From: an uncultured Eubacteriales bacterium
GTDB lineage: Bacteria; Bacillota; Clostridia; Oscillospirales; CAG-272
NCBI GenBank assembly: GCA_900546635.1
Contig: URDS01000080.1
Location: 1-8,803, forward strand
Length of the DNA stretch: 8,803 nucleotides
Direction of reading: 5' to 3'
The translations under genes were made by a program, and so were the position numbers. Below are positions 1 to 5,552 of this stretch, in pieces; position 1 is the first letter of the stretch; each line of letters opens with the position of its first letter. The notes under the pieces were generated by a model. It worked only from the letters and a program-made list of their open reading frames with translations, did no database searches and was not told the origin of the DNA.

Positions 1-55
1 AATGGCGGCACTCGCACACCCACAAGGTGTTTATAAGGCGGCACATGTCCGCCTT
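1..55. repeat. Multi-hairpin repeat, copy 1 (left part cut by window edge)
   Basis: These 55 bases recur identically at 119-173, giving a direct tandem period of 118 bp. The copy contains a short stem ACACC/GGTGT (16-30) and the left arm of a GGCGG/CCGCC hairpin (29-41). The right arm stops after 7 bp (49-55), where the sequence switches to the start of the next unit. Its beginning lies outside the window, so the true unit length is not visible. It lies about 210 bp beyond the clpC stop codon and shows no convincing coding content. Confidence 0.85.
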
Positions 56-62
56 CTTCCGC

Positions 63-179
63 CGCAAAACCGAGGTTTTGCGACGATGGGGCGTGTTCGC
101 TCGCGCCATCGCGCCGCCAATGGCGGCACTCGCACACCCACAAGGTGTTTATAAGGCGGCACATGTCCGCCTTATAAAC
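63..179. repeat. Multi-hairpin repeat, copy 2 (complete chain of five hairpins)
   Basis: Five inverted repeats follow one another almost without gaps. They are 63-82 (9-bp perfect stem, 2-nt GA loop), 85-110 (9-bp stem with one G/G mismatch, 8-nt loop), 113-127 (GCCGCC/GGCGGC, 3-nt loop), 134-148 (5-bp stem) and 147-179 (13-bp perfect stem, 7-nt loop CACATGT). Positions 119-173 repeat 1-55 exactly, and 81-107 recur exactly at 8776-8802. The chain of stems suggests selection on a folded RNA or single-stranded DNA form, or a small non-autonomous element. I do not recognise the family. A short reading frame crosses it, but it depends on the repeat and resembles no protein I know. Confidence 0.85.
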
Positions 180-217
180 GTATTCTGTTTGCAATTCTTA
201 TCTTTATCGACAAGCTC

Positions 218-248
218 AGAGAGCGCAGAATTTGTTTCTGCGCCCTCT
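218..248 (-). terminator. Stem-loop downstream of clpC, probable operon terminator
   Basis: A 13-bp inverted repeat (218-230 with 236-248, 5-nt loop) lies 15 bp beyond the clpC stop codon. Read on the minus strand, its single imperfect pair is a G-U wobble. On the plus strand the same position is an A/C mismatch, so the fold favours the clpC transcript. No clear U-run follows on the minus strand, so intrinsic termination is not assured. The stem could instead protect the 3' end of the mRNA. Confidence 0.45.
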
Positions 249-263
249 TTGAAATTTTGAAAA

Positions 264-2774
264 TTATGCATTGGTGTTTTCAGTGTTCATTTCGCTGTTC
301 TCAGAAGATTTTTCACTTGAAGAAATGGGATTATACACGATTTTTCCGTTTTCTTCTTTTGCAAGGATTTTGTCTCCCGCTTTGATCCTGCCTTCGAGCA
401 TGGCCTCGGAAAAACTGTCTTCCACAAGGCTTGTAATGGCTCTGCGGAGCGGTCTTGCGCCATATACGGGATCAAAGCCTTCTTTCGCGACAAATGCGAT
501 CAGAGATTCGTCAAAGGTGATGCTGACATCGAGATCTTTGATTCGTGTCTGCAATTCTTTCAGCAAAAGCGCTGCAATTTTGCGAATATCGGAATCGGTG
601 AGTCGGTTGAATACAATGATTTCGTCCAGCCGGTTTAAAAATTCCGGGCGGAAAGTGGATTTCAGCGCGCTCATGACGTTGCTTTCAATGCTGGCTTTGT
701 CATCCTCGGCACCTGAAGATGCGGAGAAGCCGAGTGATTTGGCCTTTTCTGTGATGGCGGCGGCGCCGACATTGGAAGTCATGATAATAACCGTGTTTTT
801 GAAATCGACTTTACGTCCCTGGGAATCGGTCAGGACGCCGTCATCCAAAACTTGGAGCATGATATTAAAGACATCCGGATGCGCCTTTTCGATTTCATCG
901 AACAGAACGACCGAGTACGGTTTTCTGCGGATTTTCTCGGTCAACTGGCCGCCCTCGTCGAATCCGACATAGCCGGGAGGCGAACCGATCATCTTGGAAA
1001 CGCTGTGCTTTTCCATATATTCGGACATATCAATTCGAATCATGGCATTTTCGTCGCCGAACATGACTTGCGCCAGCGCTTTTGCAAGCTCGGTTTTTCC
1101 GACGCCGGTCGGACCGAGGAAAATAAAGGAACCGAGCGGACGCTTTGGATCTTTGAGCCCCATTCTGCCGCGGCGGATTGCTTTTGCGACCGCGTCTACA
1201 GCCTTATCCTGCCCGATAATCCGTTCTTTCAGAATTTTATCCAGATTCAGCAGCTTTTTACTCTCTTCGCTTTCAAGCTGCTTTACCGGAATACCGGTCC
1301 ATGAGGTTACAATGTCGGCAATGTTGTCCTTGGTGACCACAAGCGCGTTGCCCTCGCGGGATTTTTGCCATGCGGCCTTTTCTTCGTCCAGTTTTTTGCG
1401 CAGGGCGTGTTCCTCATCGCGAAGTCGAGCGGCCTCCTCAAAATTCTGCGCTTTGATCGCTTCTTCTTTACTTTTTGAAAGCGTGTCAATGGTTTTCTCC
1501 ATATCCTTGATATCCGGAGGCGATGTGAAATTGGAGATCCGAATGCGCGAGGCGGCCTCGTCTACAAGGTCGATGGCTTTATCCGGCAGATACCGGTCGT
1601 TGATATACCGCTTTGAAAGATTGACAGCGGCCTCGATTGCTTCGTCCGAGATTTTCAGCTTGTGATGCGCTTCGTATTTGTCGCGCAGTCCTTTCAGAAT
1701 CAGTATGGCTTCTTCCGGCGTCGGTTCGCCCACCATAACGGATTGGAAACGCCGTTCCAGCGCCGCGTCCTTTTCAATATTTTGGCGGTATTCGTTGATC
1801 GTTGTCGCACCGATGAGCTGCATTTCGCCGCGCGAAAGCGCCGGCTTCAGGATGTTGGCCGCATCCAGCGCGCCTTCTGCCGCGCCGGCTCCGACCAGTG
1901 TGTGAATCTCATCAATAAACAGAATGATGTCGGGACGTTTTGCGACCTCGTTCATGACGTTTTTCAGACGTTCCTCAAATTCGCCGCGGTATTTGGCGCC
2001 TGCGATCATGGAGGGAATATCCACCGTAACGATGCTCTTGTTTCTCAGCATTTCGGGAACATTCCCGTCGGCGATGCGCTGTGCCAGTCCCTCGACCACG
2101 GCGGTTTTTCCGACGCCGGGTTCCCCGATCAAGCACGGATTGTTCTTTGTACGGCGCGCAAGAATCTGCACAACACGTTCGGTTTCGTTTTCACGGCCGA
2201 TAATCGGATCCAGCTTGCCTTCTTTGGCCAGAGCGGTTAAATCACGGCCGTAGTTTGAAAGCGTGGGACAATCCTTGACGTTGGCTTTACCGCCGCCGGC
2301 TTTGCCGCCGCTGTTTTGCGGCGAAACGTCGTTTCTCTCCATTCCTTCAAGATAGACGGTCAACTCGCTTTTCAGTTCTTCAAGGTCAACGCCGAGCGAG
2401 GCTAAAATTTTCAGCGCTACGCAGTCGGTTTCCTCAAGCAGCGCCAGAAGCAAATGCTCGGTTCCGATATAGCCGTGCCCGTAACGGGCGGAGGCATAGG
2501 CGGACATTTCGATGATTTGTTTGGTGCGGGGCGTCAAGTCTGAGGCGTTGACATTTGTAGGCGAGCCGGTTCCGATGGAGTTGACTACGGTTTCTACAAT
2601 TTTTTGCTTGGTGGCGCCTTTGGAAATCAGGGCGCGCGCGGCTACGCTTTCTTCATCGGCTGTGAGACCGACGAGCAGGTGCTCGGAACCGACATAAGTA
2701 TGACCGAATTCACGCGCCGCGATTAAGGCGTTATTCAGGGCGTTTTGTGCTTTTTGTGTAAATCTGCTGTTCAT
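264..2774 (-). CDS. clpC: ATP-dependent Clp protease ATP-binding subunit ClpC (AAA+ unfoldase)
   Basis: This hexameric HSP100 unfoldase feeds substrates, including arginine-phosphorylated proteins, into ClpP. The 836 residues show the full ClpC order. A double Clp_N repeat spans about 1-145. AAA1 has Walker A GEPGVGKT (217-224), Walker B ILFIDEIH (284-291) and pore loop KYRG (261-264). A UVR-containing middle domain covers about 434-469. AAA2 has GPTGVGKT (554-561), pore loop GYVG (601-604) and VVLFDEIE (622-629). The tripeptide LGF (681-683) fits the ClpP-docking loop, so it should partner ClpP, which is not encoded here. The start is set by AAGGAGGG (2781-2788), 6 nt before the ATG. It is last in the ctsR operon, 34 nt after mcsB. 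A low-complexity Ser/Glu/Asn tail (about 818-836) makes it slightly longer than the roughly 810-residue Bacillus ClpC. Identification is secure. Confidence 0.98.
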   Translation of the reverse strand: MNSRFTQKAQNALNNALIAAREFGHTYVGSEHLLVGLTADEESVAARALISKGATKQKIVETVVNSIGTGSPTNVNASDLTPRTKQIIEMSAYASARYGHGYIGTEHLLLALLEETDCVALKILASLGVDLEELKSELTVYLEGMERNDVSPQNSGGKAGGGKANVKDCPTLSNYGRDLTALAKEGKLDPIIGRENETERVVQILARRTKNNPCLIGEPGVGKTAVVEGLAQRIADGNVPEMLRNKSIVTVDIPSMIAGAKYRGEFEERLKNVMNEVAKRPDIILFIDEIHTLVGAGAAEGALDAANILKPALSRGEMQLIGATTINEYRQNIEKDAALERRFQSVMVGEPTPEEAILILKGLRDKYEAHHKLKISDEAIEAAVNLSKRYINDRYLPDKAIDLVDEAASRIRISNFTSPPDIKDMEKTIDTLSKSKEEAIKAQNFEEAARLRDEEHALRKKLDEEKAAWQKSREGNALVVTKDNIADIVTSWTGIPVKQLESEESKKLLNLDKILKERIIGQDKAVDAVAKAIRRGRMGLKDPKRPLGSFIFLGPTGVGKTELAKALAQVMFGDENAMIRIDMSEYMEKHSVSKMIGSPPGYVGFDEGGQLTEKIRRKPYSVVLFDEIEKAHPDVFNIMLQVLDDGVLTDSQGRKVDFKNTVIIMTSNVGAAAITEKAKSLGFSASSGAEDDKASIESNVMSALKSTFRPEFLNRLDEIIVFNRLTDSDIRKIAALLLKELQTRIKDLDVSITFDESLIAFVAKEGFDPVYGARPLRRAITSLVEDSFSEAMLEGRIKAGDKILAKEENGKIVYNPISSSEKSSENSEMNTENTNA

Positions 2775-2780
2775 ATCAAT

Positions 2781-2788
2781 CCCTCCTT
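2781..2788 (-). promoter_or_regulatory. Strong ribosome binding site of clpC
   Basis: Read on the minus strand, AAGGAGGG lies 6 nt before the clpC ATG. It is the strongest Shine-Dalgarno sequence in the heat-shock operon; ctsR and mcsA have AAAGGA. This suggests that ClpC is translated more efficiently than the upstream regulators. Confidence 0.8.
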
Positions 2789-2808
2789 ATTTGGGGATGT
2801 TTTTTTAA

Positions 2809-3822
2809 TTATTGTACCGGCAGTTGTTTGTGGATCATTTGCGCGCGCAGTTTATCCCGAAACTTGGGATCGTTTAAATTGTTTTGCCGGCTGCAAAGCA
2901 GAATGTTTGCCGGCATGATTTCATAGAGCAGATGATCCAGCGCTTTTCCGTCCGGTGTTTTGGCTATGCCGAGACAAAATCCGAGACGCGCATAGGTGTA
3001 ACAGTCAAAAAATTCTTTGCTCGAAATTATGGTTGCATAATGCAGTATACCCACACAGCGCATGATTTTATCAGTTAATGTGTCCGCGTTTGCTTTGAAC
3101 AGGGAAGCGCGTGCGCTTACCTCGTCCTCTGCGATCTTTTGGGCAATGGTATCGGTTTTTCTGAGAATATCTTCTTCGCAGATGCCGAGTGACAGCTGAT
3201 TGGATATTTGATAGAGGCAGGCGTCCGCCGCAGATCCCTCGCCGTACATCCCGCGAATCGTCATCCCGATTTTTTCAAGTTGAGATTTCAGTTCTCCCAT
3301 TCGGTTTGTTATCGTCAGTGCGGGCAGAAACATCATAACGGACGCGCGCATCGCCGTGCCGAGATTTGTGGGACAGCGGGTTAAATATCCGAGATCTTTA
3401 TCAAACGCAAACCGAATTTTTTCATTGAGTATGCGTTCGGCGGAAAGCGCGTGCTGATACGCTTCGCTCAGCGCAAGCCCGGCTGTATAGGCTTGGATTC
3501 GAATGTGGTCTTCCTCGCAAACCATGATATAGGTGTTCTTTTCGGCGTTGACAAACAGTGCGTGTGTTTCCTTGTCGTCTGCAAATTCCCGGCTGACCAG
3601 ATTTTTTTCGGCTAAGGCGTGTACATATACCGCATCGGAAATGCGCATGTCGCGTGTAAATCCGCCGGCTTCGATCGCTTTAGCTGCTTTTTCAATGATT
3701 TCGCGGCGGCCGGTTTCGTTTAGAACCGGCGGAAAGGGATAATCGACGACATTGCGTGCCAGCCGCACACGGGTGCTTAGAACGACATCGGGATATGTCT
3801 TTGGGCGTTGCGTTTCCATCAT
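2809..3822 (-). CDS. mcsB: Protein arginine kinase McsB
   Basis: McsB phosphorylates arginine side chains, marking proteins (including CtsR) for ClpCP degradation or inactivating them. The protein has the phosphagen-kinase fold: nucleotide-binding STRVRLARN (16-24), acidic catalytic segment CEEDH (102-106; the first position is usually Asn in relatives I recall), reactive-site Cys150 in RCPTN, and RGMYGEGS (190-197). A C-terminal RDKLRA (322-327) matches the RDXXRA phosphoarginine-binding motif of McsB, so allosteric feedback appears retained. At 337 residues it is somewhat shorter than Bacillus McsB (about 363). Its ATG overlaps the mcsA stop in an ATGA junction (3819-3822), indicating translational coupling. 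A second in-frame ATG follows immediately (3819-3817) and is better spaced from the AAGGGG ribosome site, so either Met may initiate. Confidence 0.97.
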   Translation of the reverse strand: MMETQRPKTYPDVVLSTRVRLARNVVDYPFPPVLNETGRREIIEKAAKAIEAGGFTRDMRISDAVYVHALAEKNLVSREFADDKETHALFVNAEKNTYIMVCEEDHIRIQAYTAGLALSEAYQHALSAERILNEKIRFAFDKDLGYLTRCPTNLGTAMRASVMMFLPALTITNRMGELKSQLEKIGMTIRGMYGEGSAADACLYQISNQLSLGICEEDILRKTDTIAQKIAEDEVSARASLFKANADTLTDKIMRCVGILHYATIISSKEFFDCYTYARLGFCLGIAKTPDGKALDHLLYEIMPANILLCSRQNNLNDPKFRDKLRAQMIHKQLPVQ

Positions 3823-4322
3823 GATTCCCCTTTCAGTTTTTTGATTTGGTCGCGCAGCTTTGCGGCAGTTTCATATTCTTCGTTTTTGACGGCTGTTTCC
3901 AGTTCGGCGCGCAGCTTTTCTTCCCGGCTCATCTCTGCTTGCGGTTGGGTTGTCGCATTTGTGCCGTTTTGCGGAGAAAGTCCGCTGTGTTTTGCAGTGC
4001 CGTGAATGGAGCGTATCGTGTTTTGCAGTTCCTCTCGGAATGTATTGTAGCATTCGGGACAGCCTACCTTGCCAAGAGACAGAATGTCATCGAAAGTCAA
4101 TGCACACAGACTGCACTTTTTTGCCCGATCACGCAGTTGTCTGCCGCTTTCGGGGAGATCGAAAAAGGAACTGAACAGAGGGGAAAGCATACTGGTTGTT
4201 TGTAAGCCGACGCCGGCTTTTTTGGCGCACTTGTCGCATAGCGCAACGGAGGTCTCGTTTCCGTTGATATTTTGCGTATAAAAGAATGTGGCCTGTTCTT
4301 TTTTACAGTTGGTGCAAAGCAT
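3819..4322 (-). CDS. mcsA: McsA, zinc-binding activator of McsB
   Basis: McsA binds and activates the arginine kinase McsB and modulates CtsR. From the chosen start the protein has 167 residues. It has four CXXC pairs (Cys3/6, 29/32, 70/73, 88/91), which would form two zinc-binding modules. A linker rich in Thr, Gln and Asn follows, then a C-terminal UVR helix-hairpin (about 135-163) like that in the ClpC middle domain. I chose the ATG at 4322 over the upstream in-frame ATG at 4331. The AAAGGA ribosome site (4332-4337) touches the upstream ATG but lies 9 nt from this one, and family members start with Met-x-Cys. It overlaps mcsB by 4 nt and follows ctsR by 90 nt. Confidence 0.94.
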   Translation of the reverse strand: MLCTNCKKEQATFFYTQNINGNETSVALCDKCAKKAGVGLQTTSMLSPLFSSFFDLPESGRQLRDRAKKCSLCALTFDDILSLGKVGCPECYNTFREELQNTIRSIHGTAKHSGLSPQNGTNATTQPQAEMSREEKLRAELETAVKNEEYETAAKLRDQIKKLKGES

Positions 4323-4331
4323 AAAAATCAT

Positions 4332-4337
4332 TCCTTT
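4332..4337 (-). promoter_or_regulatory. Ribosome binding site that decides the mcsA start
   Basis: On the minus strand AAAGGA directly abuts the ATG at 4331, leaving no room to initiate there. It lies 9 nt before the ATG at 4322. The shorter 167-residue McsA is therefore preferred over the 170-residue reading. Confidence 0.7.
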
Positions 4338-4351
4338 CGTTTATTTTCATC

Positions 4352-4381
4352 ATTATAGATACGGAACATAAATACGGAACA
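4352..4381 (-). promoter_or_regulatory. Candidate internal promoter before mcsA with tandem direct repeat
   Basis: Read on the minus strand, the 10-mer TGTTCCGTAT occurs twice with a 13-bp period (4381-4372 and 4368-4359). It is followed one base later by a perfect TATAAT (4357-4352). A start near 4345 would give a leader of about 23 nt to the mcsA ATG, much like the ctsR leader. The -35 position (about 4375-4380, GTTCCG) matches the consensus poorly. If real, the promoter would be weak or activator-dependent and would express mcsA-mcsB-clpC separately from the CtsR-controlled promoter. The repeat could also be a chance duplication in AT-rich spacer. Confidence 0.35.
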
Positions 4382-4412
4382 GAAATTTTTAATATTTCAT
4401 TTCCAATTTATT

Positions 4413-4865
4413 TTATTGCATAAGGGTGAGCAGAACCTGTCGCACGATGTCAGCGCGGCAGGCATCTTTTTCATCTTTTGAAAGTGAAGCAAGCGCGGTT
4501 TGCGAGATGCAGGCGCGAATGAGTCGTTTTTCTCTGGCCGTGATAATATCGGTTGTATACAGCGCGTCCAAAATGGAAGAGCAGGCGCTTTCCTCTATTG
4601 TATCACGGACAGAATTGAAAATTTTTGCGAGCAGTTCGTCTTCACTGAGTACTTTGCGTACGATGCGCAAATATCCCCCCCCGCCGCGTCGGCTTTCGAT
4701 TATATATCCCTTTTCGGGCGTAAAGCGCGACGAAACAACATAATTGATCTGACTTGGAACGCACCCAAGACGTTTCGCAAGGTCGTTTCGTTTTATTTCC
4801 AGTGTTCCGCCGCAGTTGTCCAGCATTTCTTCGATAAATGCGGCAATTGTATCCGATATCAGCAT
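4413..4865 (-). CDS. ctsR: Heat-shock transcriptional repressor CtsR
   Basis: CtsR represses clp-family heat-shock genes by binding tandem heptads. From the chosen start it has 150 residues. An N-terminal winged helix-turn-helix contains VPSQINYVV (36-44) and FTPEKGYIIESRR, with the wing RGGGGY (60-65). The glycine-rich loop is the known thermosensing element, and the arginine just before it (Arg60) corresponds to the residue targeted by McsB in Bacillus-type CtsR. A helical C-terminal dimerisation domain follows. The reading frame is open up to 4913, but that start would lie upstream of the predicted transcription start (near 4888). The ATG at 4865 has AAAGGA 8 nt upstream and matches the family N-terminus. 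It is first in the operon and autoregulated through operators at 4908-4940. Confidence 0.96.
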   Translation of the reverse strand: MLISDTIAAFIEEMLDNCGGTLEIKRNDLAKRLGCVPSQINYVVSSRFTPEKGYIIESRRGGGGYLRIVRKVLSEDELLAKIFNSVRDTIEESACSSILDALYTTDIITAREKRLIRACISQTALASLSKDEKDACRADIVRQVLLTLMQ

Positions 4866-4873
4866 GAATATCA

Positions 4874-4879
4874 TCCTTT
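4874..4879 (-). promoter_or_regulatory. Ribosome binding site that decides the ctsR start
   Basis: On the minus strand AAAGGA overlaps the in-frame ATG at 4874 and lies 8 nt before the ATG at 4865. This selects the 150-residue CtsR over longer in-frame readings. The arrangement closely resembles that of mcsA. Confidence 0.7.
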
Positions 4880-4894
4880 CGCTTTGATGTATAC

Positions 4895-4923
4895 AGTATA
4901 AACAAAAGGTCAATAAAAGTCAA
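4895..4923 (-). promoter_or_regulatory. Sigma-A promoter of the ctsR-mcsA-mcsB-clpC operon
   Basis: On the minus strand a -35 box TTGACT (4923-4918) is followed by a 17-nt spacer and a -10 box TATACT (4900-4895). Both are near consensus at the optimal distance. The predicted start near 4888 leaves a leader of about 22 nt containing the ctsR ribosome site. The -35 box lies within a CtsR heptad and a second heptad falls in the spacer, so bound CtsR should block RNA polymerase directly. Confidence 0.88.
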
Positions 4924-4940
4924 AGTCAAATAAAGTCAAA
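4908..4940 (-). promoter_or_regulatory. Double CtsR operator (four heptads)
   Basis: On the plus strand there are four heptads: GGTCAAT (4908-4914), AGTCAAA (4918-4924), AGTCAAA (4924-4930) and AGTCAAA (4934-4940). They form two heptad-3-heptad CtsR boxes that share one base at 4924. The known CtsR consensus is a tandem (A/G)GTCAAA with a 3-nt spacer. Three heptads match it fully and the first differs only in its last base. The site covers the -35 box and the spacer of the operon promoter. Confidence 0.92.
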
Positions 4941-4941
4941 A

Positions 4942-4985
4942 AATAAAGCGAGGCAATCCAAAAAACAGAATTACCGCGCTTTATT
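4942..4985 (-). terminator. Rho-independent terminator of the SleC-like operon
   Basis: The outer arms 4942-4950 and 4977-4985 pair over 9 bp (AATAAAGCG/CGCTTTATT). The inner arms 4952-4957 and 4970-4975 add 6 bp, one of them a G-U wobble in the minus-strand transcript. On the minus strand the stem runs into TTTTTT, the classic U-tract. It lies 39 bp after the last gene of the peptidoglycan-binding operon. The U-tract overlaps the first bases of the CtsR operator, so the two transcription units are packed with no spacer. Confidence 0.82.
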
Positions 4986-5024
4986 CTTTGATTTTCTTAA
5001 AATTTCAAGAATTTTTGCGTTTTT

Positions 5025-5543
5025 TCATTCGTCCCCGTTTTTGTATTTGTTGAAATTCATGATCAGGGTATTCCATGTTTTGGAATTTACTTCTCCGGTG
5101 GCGGGAAGTTGGTTTCGCATCTGGAATTTACGGATTGCGTTGAGCGTTTGCTGGTCGTAGATTCCCGTATTTGTTATCGTGCCGAAGTCATTGTATGCAA
5201 CGGATAACGCACATAGCATGAGTTGAATGATTCGAACGATGTCGCTTTCTTCACCTGCCGAAACCAAATAATTATTCGGGAAAATATACAGCGGCAGCGG
5301 AACGGCCAGCGCTTCTTCTGCGACTAAGGCTTCTTCATAGAGAACGTCATATGTTTGTGCATCAATTGCACCGGTCACAGGAAGATTGTGGCGTTCTTGA
5401 AATTTCCGGACGGCTGCCGCGGTGGCCTCGCCGTAAATGCCGTCTACCGGAACGGTTACGGTTTCGTTGTTATATTTTTGAAGCAGTCTCAACAGTTCCT
5501 GAATCTGTCGGATGGCTTCTTTTTCGTTGTCAAGCTGATACAT
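5025..5543 (-). CDS. Small protein of two peptidoglycan-binding (PG_binding_1) domains
   Basis: The 172 residues hold two PG_binding_1-type repeats and nothing catalytic that I can recognise. Repeat one spans about 7-70 (VDGIYGEATAAAVRKFQ, then LPVTGAIDAQTYDVLY). Repeat two spans about 96-166 (GIYDQQTLNAIRKFQ, then LPATGEVNSKTWNTL). There is no signal peptide or membrane segment. The ribosome site GAGGTG overlaps the stop codon of the upstream gene, and only 9 nt separate the two, so it is translated together with the SleC-like enzyme. I infer an accessory that binds cortex peptidoglycan or assists the enzyme's placement on the spore, but that is inference from context. It is the last gene before the terminator at 4942-4985. 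Confidence 0.85.
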   Translation of the reverse strand: MYQLDNEKEAIRQIQELLRLLQKYNNETVTVPVDGIYGEATAAAVRKFQERHNLPVTGAIDAQTYDVLYEEALVAEEALAVPLPLYIFPNNYLVSAGEESDIVRIIQLMLCALSVAYNDFGTITNTGIYDQQTLNAIRKFQMRNQLPATGEVNSKTWNTLIMNFNKYKNGDE

Positions 5544-5552
5544 GGTTTCACC

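Noticed and set aside
1..179. CRISPR array
   Set aside because: There are only two 55-base copies, the intervening 63 bases are themselves palindromic and recur at the right end, and no cas gene is present.
27..260. 77-residue plus-strand open frame across the hairpin repeats
   Set aside because: It is built from the repeat, has no clear ribosome site, and its sequence resembles no protein I know.
271..972. Long plus-strand open frames opposite clpC (271-972, 994-1665, 1662-2240 and others)
   Set aside because: They mirror the codon pattern of clpC, lack ribosome sites and show no recognisable domains; ClpC on the other strand is unmistakable.
4866..4913. Longer N-terminus for CtsR starting at 4913
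   Set aside because: That start lies upstream of the predicted transcription start and inside the operator; the ribosome site and family alignment favour 4865.
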